Below, one piece after another: positions 26,047 through 39,613 of a DNA stretch of 64,000 nt. A program made the translations under genes and the position numbers. The stretch lies in contig NZ_CP038213.1 in NCBI RefSeq assembly GCF_004526345.1, forward strand, positions 744,001 through 808,000. Reading direction: 5' to 3'. This DNA comes from Ornithinimicrobium flavum (GTDB lineage: Bacteria > Actinomycetota > Actinomycetes > Actinomycetales > Dermatophilaceae). The notes below the pieces were generated by a model. The model did no database searches and had not been told where the DNA came from. It saw only the letters and a program-made list of their open reading frames with translations. The stretch's first letter is position 1. Each line of letters opens with the position of its first letter.

Positions 26047-26315
26047 GCCGGCCGGGAGGTCCTGACGAGCCGTGGCAGCCGCGGCGCGTGCCGTCCCCGG
26101 ACGGCTCCTTCGAGCCCGAGGTCACCGGCATGAGCCGGCAGACCGACCTGGCCAACGCCGTCATCGCCTACCTGCTCGCCGGACCGGCCGGATTCGGCCT
26201 GCTGGGCTGGGTGCTGGACGCCCTCATCGGCACCCAGTTCCTGCTCCCGGTGGGCGTGGTGCTGGGGATGGTGCTGTCCATGTACGTGATCTGGGTCAGG
26301 TACGGTAGGCCATGA
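26043..26315 (+). CDS. AtpZ/AtpI-like two-span membrane protein
   Basis: A 90-residue protein. A Pro-rich cytoplasmic head of about 35 residues is followed by two membrane helices (ANAVIAYLLAGPAGFGLLGW and FLLPVGVVLGMVLSMYVIWV) around an LDALIGTQ turn. This is the pattern of AtpZ/AtpI-family proteins linked to F-type ATPase assembly. The GTG at 26043 overlaps the previous stop by four bases (GTGA). It is probably translated with the preceding gene and cotranscribed with atpB. Confidence 0.65.
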   Translation: MSRPGGPDEPWQPRRVPSPDGSFEPEVTGMSRQTDLANAVIAYLLAGPAGFGLLGWVLDALIGTQFLLPVGVVLGMVLSMYVIWVRYGRP

Positions 26316-26385
26316 CCCGGATGTCCCTACTTGTCCCTGCCCGGACATCCCCGCTGTCCCGGACCACCTGTATGGAGGAGAACGC

Positions 26386-27204
26386 GTGAGTGCGACCATG
26401 ACGGCCGCTGGGCTGGTCCTGCCCATGGCGGAGGACGAGAGCCACTTCCCGCCCACACCGGGCGACTTCTGGCAGCCGATGTTCGCGATCCCCGGGACCG
26501 ACTACTTCGTCACCCGGCCGATGGTCCTCATGGCGATCGCCACCGGCCTGCTCATGCTGTGGCTGTGGGCCTCCACCCGCCGGGCCGCGATCATCCCCTC
26601 CAAGGGCCAGTGGGTCACCGAGCAGGTCTACAACTTCGCGCGCAACGGCATCTCCCGGGACATGATCGGCAGCAAGGACTTCCTGCCCTTCGTCCCGTTC
26701 CTGTTCAGCCTGTTCGTCTTCATCCTGCTCAACAACCTCTTCGGCATCATCCCGCCGTTCCAGAACCCCACGATGGCGCGGGTCGGCTTCCCGATCGGGC
26801 TCACCCTGCTCGTCTACGTTGTGTACCACTGGGTCGGCCTGCGCAAGAAGGGCGGGGTGGGCGCCTACCTCGGCTCCATGCTCCCCGGCGGGCTGCCGGG
26901 CTGGATCAAGCCCTTCATCCTGCTCCTGGAGCTCATCACCTTCTTCATCACCCGGCCGCTCACCCTGGCGCTGCGACTGTTCGGCAACATGTTCGCCGGG
27001 CACATGCTCCTGGTGGTCTTCATCGTCGGCGGCTGGTACCTCTTCAAGACCTTCGACCCCGGCCTCATGGCCGTGGCCGTCCCGGCCTGGATCCTCGGCT
27101 TCGCGCTGACCATCTTCGAGGCGCTGATCCAGTTCCTGCAGGCCTACGTCTTCACCCTCCTGGCCGCCTCCTACATCGGCGGCGCGCTCGCGGACGAGCA
27201 CTGA
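26386..27204 (+). CDS. atpB: ATP synthase F0 subunit a
   Basis: The proton-channel stator subunit, 272 residues with five to six spans. The essential Arg of helix 4 lies in LALRLFGNMFAGHMLLV (about residue 196), and the C-terminal helix FEALIQFLQAYVFTLLAASY is typical. It has a GTG start behind a GGAGGAG site. The N-terminal 40 residues (HFPPTPGDFWQPMF) are the actinobacterial form. Confidence 0.95.
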   Translation: MSATMTAAGLVLPMAEDESHFPPTPGDFWQPMFAIPGTDYFVTRPMVLMAIATGLLMLWLWASTRRAAIIPSKGQWVTEQVYNFARNGISRDMIGSKDFLPFVPFLFSLFVFILLNNLFGIIPPFQNPTMARVGFPIGLTLLVYVVYHWVGLRKKGGVGAYLGSMLPGGLPGWIKPFILLLELITFFITRPLTLALRLFGNMFAGHMLLVVFIVGGWYLFKTFDPGLMAVAVPAWILGFALTIFEALIQFLQAYVFTLLAASYIGGALADEH

Positions 27205-27313
27205 GCCACCGGCTCGGCACCACCGCACCCCCCTGACCGACAACTGAATACGCACGACAACGCTTCGGCTCCCCGGACGGGGTGCCGGGACATCACACAG
27301 AAAGAGATATGAC

Positions 27314-27529
27314 GTGACTGGTGACATCACTCTGCTCGGCTACGGCCTGTCCACCATCGGCCCGGCCATCGCCGTGGGTCTGATCTTCGCCGCCTACATC
27401 AACGGTGTCGCGCGCCAGCCCGAGGCGCAGGGCAAGCTCCAGCCGATCGCCATCCTCGGCTTCGCGCTGGCGGAGGCCCTGGCCATCTTCGGCCTGGTCC
27501 TCTTCTTCATCGCCTTCTTCACCGGCTGA
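27314..27529 (+). CDS. atpE: ATP synthase F0 subunit c
   Basis: The rotor-ring subunit, 71 residues and two helices. The conserved loop is [12 protein letters not shown], and the proton-carrying carboxylate is Glu54 in [16 protein letters not shown]. Glycine-rich helix 1 reads [15 protein letters not shown]. The GTG at 27314 is preceded by AGAAAGAG; an ATG six bases upstream opens a two-codon frame (ATG ACG TGA) that ends on the GTG and could couple or tune initiation. The Glu with no Asp or polar extra ligand suggests H+ rather than Na+. Confidence 0.96.
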   Translation: MTGDITLLGYGLSTIGPAIAVGLIFAAYINGVARQPEAQGKLQPIAILGFALAEALAIFGLVLFFIAFFTG

Positions 27530-27571
27530 CCCGGCCCCGCCCCATCCCAGACCCCGTCCCGGACCGGTTGA

Positions 27572-28230
<659 letters not shown>

Positions 28231-28231
<1 letters not shown>

Positions 28232-29049
28232 TGGACAGCGCCTTCCGTCGTTCCTACGCCGCGGTCGAGGAGGCCCTGCGCAACGCCCTGGGCTCCGACG
28301 CCGGGGTGGACGCCGGCCGCACCGCCGAGGAGCTGTGGGCCGTGACCCGGGCGATCGAGGGCAGCCCCGTGCTGCGCCGCAGCCTGGCCGACCCCTCGCG
28401 CGAGGGTGCCGACAAGGCCGCCCTCGCCGAGCAGCTCTTCCGCGGCAAGGTCGGTGACGGTGCGCTCTTCCTCACCCGGGCCGTCGCGGCCCAGCGCTGG
28501 GGCGGCGAGGGTGACCTCGTGAGCGCCCTGGAGCGGATCGGGGTCGAGGCCATGCTGGCCCAGGCCGAGCGCCACGGTCGGCTGGGACAGGTCGAGGATG
28601 AGCTGTTCCGCTTCGGCCGGATCGTCACGGCCATACCTGAGCTGCAGGCGGCCCTGGGCGACCGCCGGGCCGACGCGGCCGCCAGGTCGGCGCTCGTCGA
28701 CCGGCTGCTGTCGGTCAAGACGGCCCCGGAGACCGTGAGCCTGGCCCGTCAGGCGGTCAGCGGCGTGCGTGGCCGGCGGTTCGACAAGGGCCTGCGTGCC
28801 TACCTCGACCAGGCGGCGCAGCGTCAGGACCAGGTCACCGCCACGGTGACCAGCGCCGTCCCGCTGTCCGACGAGCAGCACAGCCGCCTCGCCACCGCCC
28901 TCAGCCAGCAGTACGGACGCCAGGTCCACACGAACGTGGTCATCGACGAGAACGTCGTCGGTGGCATCCGCGTGGAGATCGGCGACGAGGTCATCGACGG
29001 CACCGTCAGCCAGAAGCTGTCCGACGCACGCCGCACGATGACCAGCTGA
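28231..29049 (+). CDS. atpH: ATP synthase F1 subunit delta
   Basis: Links F1 to the peripheral stalk. 272 residues, longer than the roughly 180 of E. coli and usual for actinobacteria. The C-terminal OSCP-like region has the recognisable VVIDENVVGGIRVEIGDEVI and DGTVSQKLSDARR. It starts at the ATG overlapping the atpF stop. Confidence 0.93.
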
Positions 29050-29127
29050 CCCACCCCACCCACCGACGACACCGCACCTACCCGGCCCACCGGCACCCGC
29101 ACCGGGCCGACGACGAGGAGAAGAGAC

Positions 29128-30777
<1,650 letters not shown>

Positions 30778-30814
30778 CCGGCGGACCTGACGACAGACAC
30801 GAGAGAGGCGAGAT

Positions 30815-33189
<2,375 letters not shown>

Positions 33190-33211
33190 CCCACCGGTCC
33201 TCGGTATGACG

Positions 33212-33245
33212 AGGGGCCGGCCCGTCCTCGGACGGGCCGGCTCTT
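33212..33245 (+). terminator. Stem-loop terminator after atpD
   Basis: An inverted repeat, GCCGGCCCGTCC (33216-33227) with GGACGGGCCGGC (33230-33241), can form a 10-base stem with a short loop, extended by outer GAG/CTC pairs and followed by TTC. It lies 23 bases after the atpD stop, so the ATP synthase transcript should end here, before atpC. Confidence 0.72.
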
Positions 33246-33324
33246 CGCCGTCCCCCCGGGCGCCGGGGCCTCCCGCGCGCCACCCGGCGTTCCGGTCCTA
33301 CACCGCGTCGGAGACAATGGCCGG

Positions 33325-34554
33325 GTGATCGACGCCGACACCGCCGCCCTGGCCTCCGCGCTGCGCGCCCTGCCCGACGATCCGCGGGTGGTGGCCTCGG
33401 GCAACCACAGCGTCCCGTGGGAGCTCGTCCGGCTCCTGGACGAGAACGTCCCGCGCTACGTGCTCAACACCCTGAACGGCCCGCCGGGGATCCCCGAGCG
33501 GGAGGGCGTCACCGCCGAGACCAGCTTCGTCGGGGCCGGCCAGCGTCGGCACTCCGGGCTGCGCTACGTGCCCTCCCGGTTGTCTATGGTGCCGATCCTC
33601 TTCCGGCGCTCCCTCCCGGTGGACGCGGTCCTCCTGCACTGTTCGCTGCCCCGGGACGGCGTGGTCTCGCTGGGCATCGAGGTCAACGTGCTGCCCGCCG
33701 CCATCGAGGCCTGCCGGGAGCGGGGCGGCCTGGTCGTGGCGCAGATGAACGACCGCATGCCCTTCACCCACGGGGACGCGCTGGTGCCGCTGGAGCACGT
33801 CGACCTGGCGATCGAGGTGAGCAGCCCGCTCCCGACGCCTCCGGCCGCGGCGGCCCTGGGGGCCGACACCACCGCCATCGGCGAGCGCGTGGCCGCGATG
33901 GTGCCGGACGGCGCCACCCTGCAGATGGGGATCGGCGCGGTGCCGGACGCGGTGCTCGCGGCGCTGACCGGGCACCGCGGGCTGCGGCTGTGGACCGAGA
34001 TGTTCTCCGACGGCGTGCTCGCCCTGGACGCCGCGGGGGCGCTCGACCCCGACCACCCGTTGACCACGTCCTTCCTCTTCGGCACCCAGGACCTTTACCA
34101 CTGGCTCGACGACAACCGCAGGGTCCACATGCTGCGCACCGAGCGGACGAACGACCCAGCGCTCATCGCCCGTCAGCGCTCGATGACCTCGATCAACACC
34201 GCCCTGGAGGTCGACCTCTTCGGGCAGGCCAACGCCTCGCGGGTCGACGCCCGCATCCACAGCGGCTTCGGCGGCCAGACGGACTTCATCGTGGGGGCCA
34301 TGCACTCCGCGGGCGGGCAGTCGATCATGGCCCTGCGCTCCTGGCACCCCAAGGCGGACGTCTCGACCATCGTCCCGATGGTCGACGAGCCGGTCACGTC
34401 CTTCCAGGCCTCCGCGATCGTCACCGAGCAGGGGGTCGCGCCGCTGTTCGGGCACAGCGAGAAGGACCAGGCGCGGCACCTCATCGAGCTCGCCGCCCAC
34501 CCCCGGGTGCGGGACGAGCTGTGGGAGGAGGCCCACCACCTGGGCCTGGCCTGA
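33325..34554 (+). CDS. Acetyl-CoA hydrolase/transferase family protein (4-hydroxybutyrate CoA-transferase-like)
   Basis: Transfers CoA between acetyl-CoA and a carboxylate, or hydrolyses it. 409 residues, GTG start. The family features are LQMGIGAVPDAVLAALTGH, the catalytic Glu region LWTEMFSDGVLAL, and the CoA-site segment IHSGFGGQTDFIVGAMHSAGGQSIMAL. The C-terminal domain reads VVTEQGVAPLFGHS-like (IVTEQGVAPLFGHSEKDQA). It fits a role in short-chain acid or propionate metabolism with the acyl-CoA genes at 40-49 kb. It is inserted between atpD and atpC, where no gene is normally found. Confidence 0.88.
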   Translation: MIDADTAALASALRALPDDPRVVASGNHSVPWELVRLLDENVPRYVLNTLNGPPGIPEREGVTAETSFVGAGQRRHSGLRYVPSRLSMVPILFRRSLPVDAVLLHCSLPRDGVVSLGIEVNVLPAAIEACRERGGLVVAQMNDRMPFTHGDALVPLEHVDLAIEVSSPLPTPPAAAALGADTTAIGERVAAMVPDGATLQMGIGAVPDAVLAALTGHRGLRLWTEMFSDGVLALDAAGALDPDHPLTTSFLFGTQDLYHWLDDNRRVHMLRTERTNDPALIARQRSMTSINTALEVDLFGQANASRVDARIHSGFGGQTDFIVGAMHSAGGQSIMALRSWHPKADVSTIVPMVDEPVTSFQASAIVTEQGVAPLFGHSEKDQARHLIELAAHPRVRDELWEEAHHLGLA

Positions 34555-34640
34555 GCGCCGGGTAGGCTCGCGCCGGCCGTGCGCCCGCGGCCCCACCCTG
34601 CCCGGACCGCGGTGTCCGGCACCCCTGCGAGGAGACCAGC

Positions 34641-35989
34641 GTGAGCCTGTGGAGCGTGCACGGCGACGGATACACGATCGAGCCCGGCGAGGTCGTGGGC
34701 CCCCGGCAGCGCCTGGCGTGGCTGCCGACAGTCGGGATCGGGATGCAGCACGTCGTGGCGATGTTCGGCGCCACCTTCCTGGTCCCGCTGATCACCGGCT
34801 TTCCGCCGAGCACGACGCTGCTCTTCAGCGGCATCGGCACCCTCCTCTTCCTCCTCGTCACCGGCAACCGTGTCCCCTCATACCTGGGGTCCTCCTTCGC
34901 CTTCCTCGCCCCGATCGCCGCGGCGCAGGGGGTGCACGGCCCGGCGGGCGCCCTCGGCGGCGTCGTGATGGCGGGGGTGGCGCTCCTCCTCGTCGGGCTG
35001 CTGGTGCAGACCGTGGGCCACGCGTGGGTGCACCGCCTCATGCCGCCCATGGTCACCGGGGCCATCGTCGCCCTCATCGGCCTCAACCTGGCACCCGCGG
35101 CCTGGAACAACGTCCAGCAGGCCCCGGTCACGGCGCTGGCGACCCTGCTGGCGATCCTCCTGTGCACCGTGCTGTTCCGTGGGCTGCTCGGCCGGCTCTC
35201 GATCCTGCTCGGCGTGCTGGTCGGGTATGCCGTCGCCGTGGCCCGGGGGGAGGTCGACCTCTCCGCCATCGGCGAGGCCGGTCTGGTCGGGGTGCCGACC
35301 CTGATGCTGCCGGAGTTCCACTGGGGGTGGCGGGACTCTTCCTGCCCGTCGTGCTCGTCCTGGTGGCGGAGAACATCGGGCACGTCAAGTCCGTGGCGCA
35401 GATGACCGAGGGCTCGGCCGACGCCCTGGACGACCACATCGGCCGCACGCTCATGGCCGACGGGCTGGCGACGACCCTGGCCGGCAGCGGCGGCGGGTCC
35501 GGCACGACGACCTACGCGGAGAACATCGGCGTCATGGCGGCGACGAGAGTCTACTCGACGGCCGCCTACTGGGTGGCGGGCCTCACGGCGATCGGCCTGG
35601 CCTTCCTCCCGAAGTTCGGCGCGGCGATCCAGACCGTGCCGGAGGGCGTGCTCGGCGGCGCGGCCACCGTCCTCTACGGCATGATCGGCGTGCTCGGCTT
35701 CCGGATCTGGATCGAGCACCGGGTCGACTTCGGCAACCCGATCAACCTCGCGACGGGGGCCGTGGCCCTGGTGGTCGGGATCGCCAACTACACCCTCTCG
35801 GCCGGTGAGCTGCTCTTCGAGGGGATCGCCCTGGGCACCTTCGCGGCCCTGGCCGTCTACCACGGCATGCACGCGATCAACCGCGTCACCGGGGCGGTCG
35901 CCGGCGAGGGCCACCTGGAGGTCGGAGGCCCCACCAACCCCGACCCGGAGATCCCGAGCCCGTCCTGGGAGGAGCCACGTGGCCGCTAG
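34641..35989 (+). pseudogene. uraA: Uracil/xanthine permease (NCS2 family), one-base frameshift
   Basis: A proton-coupled nucleobase importer with about 14 spans. The first frame covers 34641 to about 35327 (GIGMQHVVAMFGATFLVPLI; PSYLGSSFAFLAP). The second continues from VAGLFLPVVLVLVAENIGHVK, with the family motifs SGGGSGTTTYAENIGVMA (substrate-site Glu) and IGMIGVLGF-type (YGMIGVLGFRIWIE). One G missing from the five-G run at 35323-35327 explains the break; the join reads FHWGVAGLFLP. Repaired length is about 449 residues. Both halves are well conserved, favouring a base-calling error. Uracil rather than xanthine specificity is the likelier reading, but uncertain. Confidence 0.85.
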
Positions 35990-36031
35990 ACTGGCCGGAG
36001 CCGCATACCGCCGAAAGAGGGAACGCAACTC

Positions 36032-36313
36032 GTGAGTGCACTTCAGGTCGAGCTCGTCGCCGCGGACCGTAAGGTCTGGTCCGGCGAGGCCCAGATGGTC
36101 AGCGCCCGCAGCATCGACGGCGAGCTCGGCATCCTGCCGGGTCACACCCCGCTGCTGGGGGTGCTCGTGAGCGGCGAGGTGCGCATCCACACCGGCGGGG
36201 GTTCCACCGAGACCGTCGTCATCGACAGCGGCTTCCTGTCCGTCGACCAGGACAAGGTCGTCGTGGTGGCCGACAGCGTGGACGCCGGCAACCTCGCCCG
36301 GGACGCCCGCTGA
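36032..36313 (+). CDS. atpC: ATP synthase F1 subunit epsilon (short form)
   Basis: 93 residues: the N-terminal beta-sandwich only (LQVELVAADRKVWSGEAQMV; SIDGELGILPGHTPLLGVL; DSGFLSVDQDKVVVVAD). The C-terminal helical hairpin that inhibits ATP hydrolysis in E. coli is missing beyond a short VDAGNLARDAR. Short epsilon subunits occur in other actinobacteria. It has a GTG start. It is separated from atpD by about 2.8 kb carrying a terminator and two unrelated genes, so its supply must come from another promoter, most simply that of the uracil permease 42 bases upstream. Confidence 0.93.
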   Translation: MSALQVELVAADRKVWSGEAQMVSARSIDGELGILPGHTPLLGVLVSGEVRIHTGGGSTETVVIDSGFLSVDQDKVVVVADSVDAGNLARDAR

Positions 36314-36320
36314 GGTCCTG

Positions 36321-36749
36321 ATGCCCGAGGCCCTGCTGCTGGTGCTGATGGCGGTGCTGGGCGCTGCCGTCATCCTGGTGCTGGGCCTGGTCGCGTTCCG
36401 CGCCGCCGGCGACCGGTCGGCCCTGGCGCCGCCGATGCCGGCCGCCTACCGGGACGACGCCACCGGTGCGTGGCGCCGCGGGACCCTCCGCTTCGTCGAC
36501 GACCGCCTGGCCCTCAAGGGGTCGGGCGGTCTTGCTGCCGGTCCCTGGATGCGGGGCAACCTCGACCTGGGCATCGCCCGCCCCCTCGCGGCGGCCGAGG
36601 CGGCGACCCTGGGTCGCAGCAACCTCATCCAGGTCCCGGCGACCTACGGCACCAGCACCTTCGAGCTGGCGCTGGACGAGCAGCACTACACCGCCCTCCG
36701 CGCCTGGGTCGAAGCCGTCCCCCCGGGCTGGAACAGCCAGGTGGCCTGA
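36321..36749 (+). CDS. DUF2550-family membrane protein
   Basis: A 142-residue protein with one N-terminal span (LLLVLMAVLGAAVILVLGLVAF) and a cytoplasmic domain (GAWRRGTLRFVDDRLALKG; ATYGTSTFELALDEQHYTALRAWVEAVPPG). The family regularly follows atpC in actinobacteria (Rv1312 in M. tuberculosis) and has no known function. It starts 8 bases after atpC, so it is cotranscribed. Retention of this atpC-DUF2550 link, although atpC has been parted from atpD, argues that atpC is the original gene and that the insertion came between. Confidence 0.85.
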   Translation: MPEALLLVLMAVLGAAVILVLGLVAFRAAGDRSALAPPMPAAYRDDATGAWRRGTLRFVDDRLALKGSGGLAAGPWMRGNLDLGIARPLAAAEAATLGRSNLIQVPATYGTSTFELALDEQHYTALRAWVEAVPPGWNSQVA

Positions 36750-37111
36750 CCCGCTCCCTTCCCCACCGGCCGCCTCCAGTGGTTGCCCCTCGCCCCACCT
36801 GCCGCCTCCAGTGGTTGCCTTTCGCCCCACCGGCCGCGTCTAATGGTTGGGCTCAGCCCCACCGGCCGCGTCTAATGGTTGGGCTCAGCCCCACCGGCCG
36901 CGTCCGGTGGTTGCCTTTCGCCCCACCGGCCGCGTCTAATGGTTGGGCTCAGCCCCACCGGCCGCGTCCGGTGGTTGCCTTTCGCCCCACCGGCCGCGTC
37001 CCATGGTTGGGCTCAGCCCCACCGGCCGCGTCCGGTGGTTGGGCACAGCCTCGCCCTAGTGACCCGACCCGCCCACGGGGCGGCCCGGCGACGTCTGGCA
37101 CGATCAGGCCC
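36750..37111. other. Gene-free region holding the left 32-bp repeat array and the pduO upstream region
   Basis: 362 bases between the DUF2550 gene and pduO. Most is the tandem array annotated at 36762-37052. The last 59 bases are the pduO leader, with no clear promoter. Open frames crossing the array (including one that would fuse to pduO) only reflect its stop-free sequence; its 32-base period changes frame at every unit. Confidence 0.7.
36762..37052 (+). repeat. Left tandem array, 32-bp period, nine units
   Basis: Unit starts fall exactly every 32 bases at 36777, 36809, 36841, 36873, 36905, 36937, 36969, 37001 and 37033, after a half unit. All units share GGTTG and then CCCCACC-GGCCGC. There are two kinds. 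One carries GGTTGGGCTCAGCCCCACC, which can fold into a hairpin with GGGC/GCCC arms around TCA. The other carries GGTTGCCTTTCGCCCCACC, which cannot. From unit 3 the kinds run hairpin, hairpin, plain, hairpin, plain, hairpin, hairpin. There are no unique spacers. Confidence 0.9.
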
Positions 37112-37780
37112 ATGGTCAACCTCACCCGGATCTACACCCGCACCGGCGACGACGGCACCACCGGGCTCGGCGACAACGGCCGCACGAGCAAGAACGACCC
37201 GAGGCTGGCCGCATACGCCGACACCGACGAGACCAACTCGGTCCTGGGAGTGGCGATCGCATGCGGCAACCTGCCGCTGGAGGTGCAGCAGACCCTGACC
37301 CGGGTGCAGAACGACCTCTTCGACGTGGGCGCCGACCTGTGCATGCCGCTGCGCGCGAGCTACGAGTGGGAGCCGCTGCGCGTCCGGCCGGAGTGGGTCG
37401 ACGAGCTCGAGGAGGACTGCGACCGCTACAACGAGCACCTCGAGAAGCTGCGCTCGTTCATCCTGCCCGGCGGCACCCCCGGGTCGGCGCACCTGCACGT
37501 GGCCCGGACCGTGGCCCGCCGGGCCGAGCGCGCCGCGTGGGCCGCCGTCGAGGCCCACGGCGACCAGCCGGCCCCCGAGGACGCCCCCAAGGGCCAGGGC
37601 GGGGTCAACCCGCTCGCGGCGAAGTACCTCAACCGACTCTCCGACCTGCTGTTCATCCTCGCCCGCGTCGCCAACCTGTCCGGCGACGGCGACGTGCTGT
37701 GGCAGCCCGGCGGTGGCCGGGCCGAGCCGACGGGACCAGCGGCCCGCCGCCGGCGCGCGACGGAGGCCGACGACGCATGA
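37112..37780 (+). CDS. pduO: Cob(I)alamin adenosyltransferase, PduO type
   Basis: Makes adenosylcobalamin from cob(I)alamin and ATP, the cofactor of methylmalonyl-CoA mutase. 222 residues. The N-terminal ATP motif is IYTRTGDDGTTGLGD, followed by RLAAYADTDETNSVLG, QNDLFDVGADL, and the C-terminal helix VNPLAAKYLNRLSDLLFILAR (Arg/Asn active-site set). An Ala/Arg-rich tail follows. The ATG at 37112 starts the conserved domain; the longer open frame through the repeat array is spurious. It belongs functionally with meaB and the epimerase downstream, and occupies the same place as Rv1314c in M. tuberculosis. Confidence 0.93.
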   Translation: MVNLTRIYTRTGDDGTTGLGDNGRTSKNDPRLAAYADTDETNSVLGVAIACGNLPLEVQQTLTRVQNDLFDVGADLCMPLRASYEWEPLRVRPEWVDELEEDCDRYNEHLEKLRSFILPGGTPGSAHLHVARTVARRAERAAWAAVEAHGDQPAPEDAPKGQGGVNPLAAKYLNRLSDLLFILARVANLSGDGDVLWQPGGGRAEPTGPAARRRRATEADDA

Positions 37781-38032
37781 CCCACCGGCCGCCTCGTGTG
37801 GTTGCCCTTTCACCCACCAGCCGCCTCGTGTGGTTGCCCTTCCACCCATAGGCCACCGCCGGCGGGGCTGGACGCAACCACTGGAGGCGGCCGGTGGGGC
37901 TGAGCCCAACCACTGGAGGCGGCCGGTGGGGCTGAGCCCAACCACTGGAGGCGGCCCGTGGGGCTGAGCCCAACCACGGGACGCGGCCGGTGGGGCTGAG
38001 CCCAACCATTGGAGGCGGCCGGTGGAAGGTCA
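37781..38032 (-). repeat. Right tandem array, 32-bp period, mostly inverted relative to the left array
   Basis: The same unit family as the left array. Two plain-type units face right (GGTTGCCC followed by CACCC, 32 bases apart, at about 37796 and 37828). A short degenerate stretch follows, then five units face left, starting at 37873, 37905, 37937, 37969 and 38001 (CCCAACCACTGGAGGCGGCC then GGTGGGGCTGAG). It begins right after the pduO stop and runs to the stop codon of the convergent gamma-glutamyltransferase gene. The two arrays could pair across pduO. Confidence 0.88.
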
Positions 38033-39555
38033 GGTGACGAGGGTCGCGGCCTCGCGGCGCGGGTCCGCCGCGGCGACCAGACCGCTGCGCGGGGAGCGCA
38101 TCGCCGCGCCCACGCCGCCGAAGTACATGGACAGGGGAGGGTGCTCGTGGCGGGTCATGCCGGCCCGGTCCAGCGAGGCGGAGATCTCGGCGTCCGCCTC
38201 GTGGTCGATGCGGGTGGTCCCGTCCTCCAGCCGCCGCGGGTGCATGCGGGGCTGGTCGATCGCGCTCTGCAGGTCCTCACCGTGCCGGGCCATGTGCAGC
38301 AGCACCTGGGCCAACGCCGTGGTGATCCGGTCGGCCCCTGGCGTCCCGATCGCCAGCATCGCGCCGTCCTGGCGGCGGGCGGTCGTGGGAGCCATGTTGG
38401 ACGGCAGCCGGGTGCCGGGGGGCAGGGAGTGCAGCCCGCGCCGGTTCAGCTCCAGCTCGCCCAGGGCGTTGTTGGCGATGAGCCCGGTGCCGCGGATGGT
38501 CATCCCCGAGCCGTAGCCGGCCGACGCGGTGAGGGCGCACGCCATACCGTCCTCGTCCACGACGGAGACGTGCGCCGTGCTCGGGGAGGTCGGGAGTCCC
38601 GCCGAGCCGATCTCGTGCAGCGTGTCGAGGAGCTCGGCCCCGGCGGCAGCGAGGTCCTCGGCCGTGTCGATCCGGTCCAGCCGGATGTCGAGCACCTCCT
38701 TCATCACCTGGGCGGCGCGAGCCGGGGTGACCTCGTCGGAGACCGCGCTGAGCAGCCGCAGGAGGGCGGTGAGGACGGGCCCACCGATCGAGGGCGGAGG
38801 GTTGCAGGCCAGCTCCCAGCCGCCGAGCCGGCTCACCAGGGCCTCGCGGACGACCGGTTGGTATGCCTGGAGGTCGGTGAGGGTGAGCAGGCCGTCCCGC
38901 TCCCGCATGTCGGTGTCGATGGCCCGGGCCACGTCGCCCCGGTAGACGTCCGCCGCCCCGACCCTGCCCAGGTGCTCGAGCGTGTCGGCGAGCGTGGGGT
39001 CGACGACGAGGTGACCGACCGGCGGGGCCACGCCGTCGTCGGTGAGCAGCGCCCGGGTGGCCGGGTCCCACGAGCTGATCGAGTCGGTGACCAGGACGAG
39101 GTAGGACTGGGCGATCCGCCCCAGGGGGAAGCCCTGGCGCGCCACGTCGGCGGCGGGCTGCATCAGCTCGGCCCACGGGGCGCGGCCGAAGGTCTGGTGC
39201 GCCCACCCCATCGCCGCGAACATGCCGGGGGTGGCGACCGACCCGGGTCCGACGTAGGTCACCAGGCCCCCGCCGTAGGTCGCCTCCGCACGCATCAGCC
39301 CCCGCCGGCCGCGTCCGGCGACATGGCCCTCCCCGGCATCTCCACATTGCCGTCGACCACCACCGGGGTATGCCCTGGCACCCACACGTTGACGAAGCAC
39401 CCTCCGAGCGTGGAGACGACCCCTGGCTCGGTCACGGTGGCCGTGAGCATCGCGGCGACGGCGGCGTCGACGGCGGTGCCGCCCGCGTCGAGCGCCTGGC
39501 GGGCCGCCTCGGTGGCGTAGGCGTTGGGGGCGGCGATCGCCGCGCGTCGCGTCAT
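38030..39555 (-). pseudogene. ggt: Gamma-glutamyltransferase-family Ntn hydrolase, one-base frameshift
   Basis: Likely cleaves gamma-glutamyl or related amide bonds. The N-terminal frame (from ATG 39555) has AAIAAPNAYATEAARQALDAG and TEPGVVSTLGGCFVNVW. It breaks in the five-C run at 39299-39303 (plus strand); one more base joins SPDAAGGG to LMRAEATYGGG. The rest contains the autoprocessing Thr region PSTAHVSVVDEDGMACALTAS, then GSGMTIRGTGLIANNALGE. About 508 repaired residues. No clear signal peptide, so a cytoplasmic member is likely and the substrate is open. The stop codon abuts the repeat array. Confidence 0.8.
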
Positions 39556-39613
39556 GCGCCCGATTCTGCCCGACGGTCGGGACGGGGGTGGTGCGTCGAC
39601 CTCGGCGCCCGGC

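Noticed and set aside
34641..36031. Mobile-element insertion between atpD and atpC
   Set aside because: No transposase, terminal inverted repeats or target-site duplication could be seen around the two inserted genes, and their base composition matches the neighbours.
37053..37111. Cobalamin riboswitch before pduO
   Set aside because: Fewer than 60 bases lie between the repeats and the start, and no B12-box-like sequence is present.
36470..37780. 436-residue open frame joining the repeat array to pduO
   Set aside because: The upstream part is repeat sequence that changes frame every unit. The PduO domain starts at the ATG at 37112 at the correct family length.
36762..38032. CRISPR array
   Set aside because: Units are contiguous with an exact 32-base period and only two sequence kinds. 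There are no unique spacers, no leader and no cas genes nearby.
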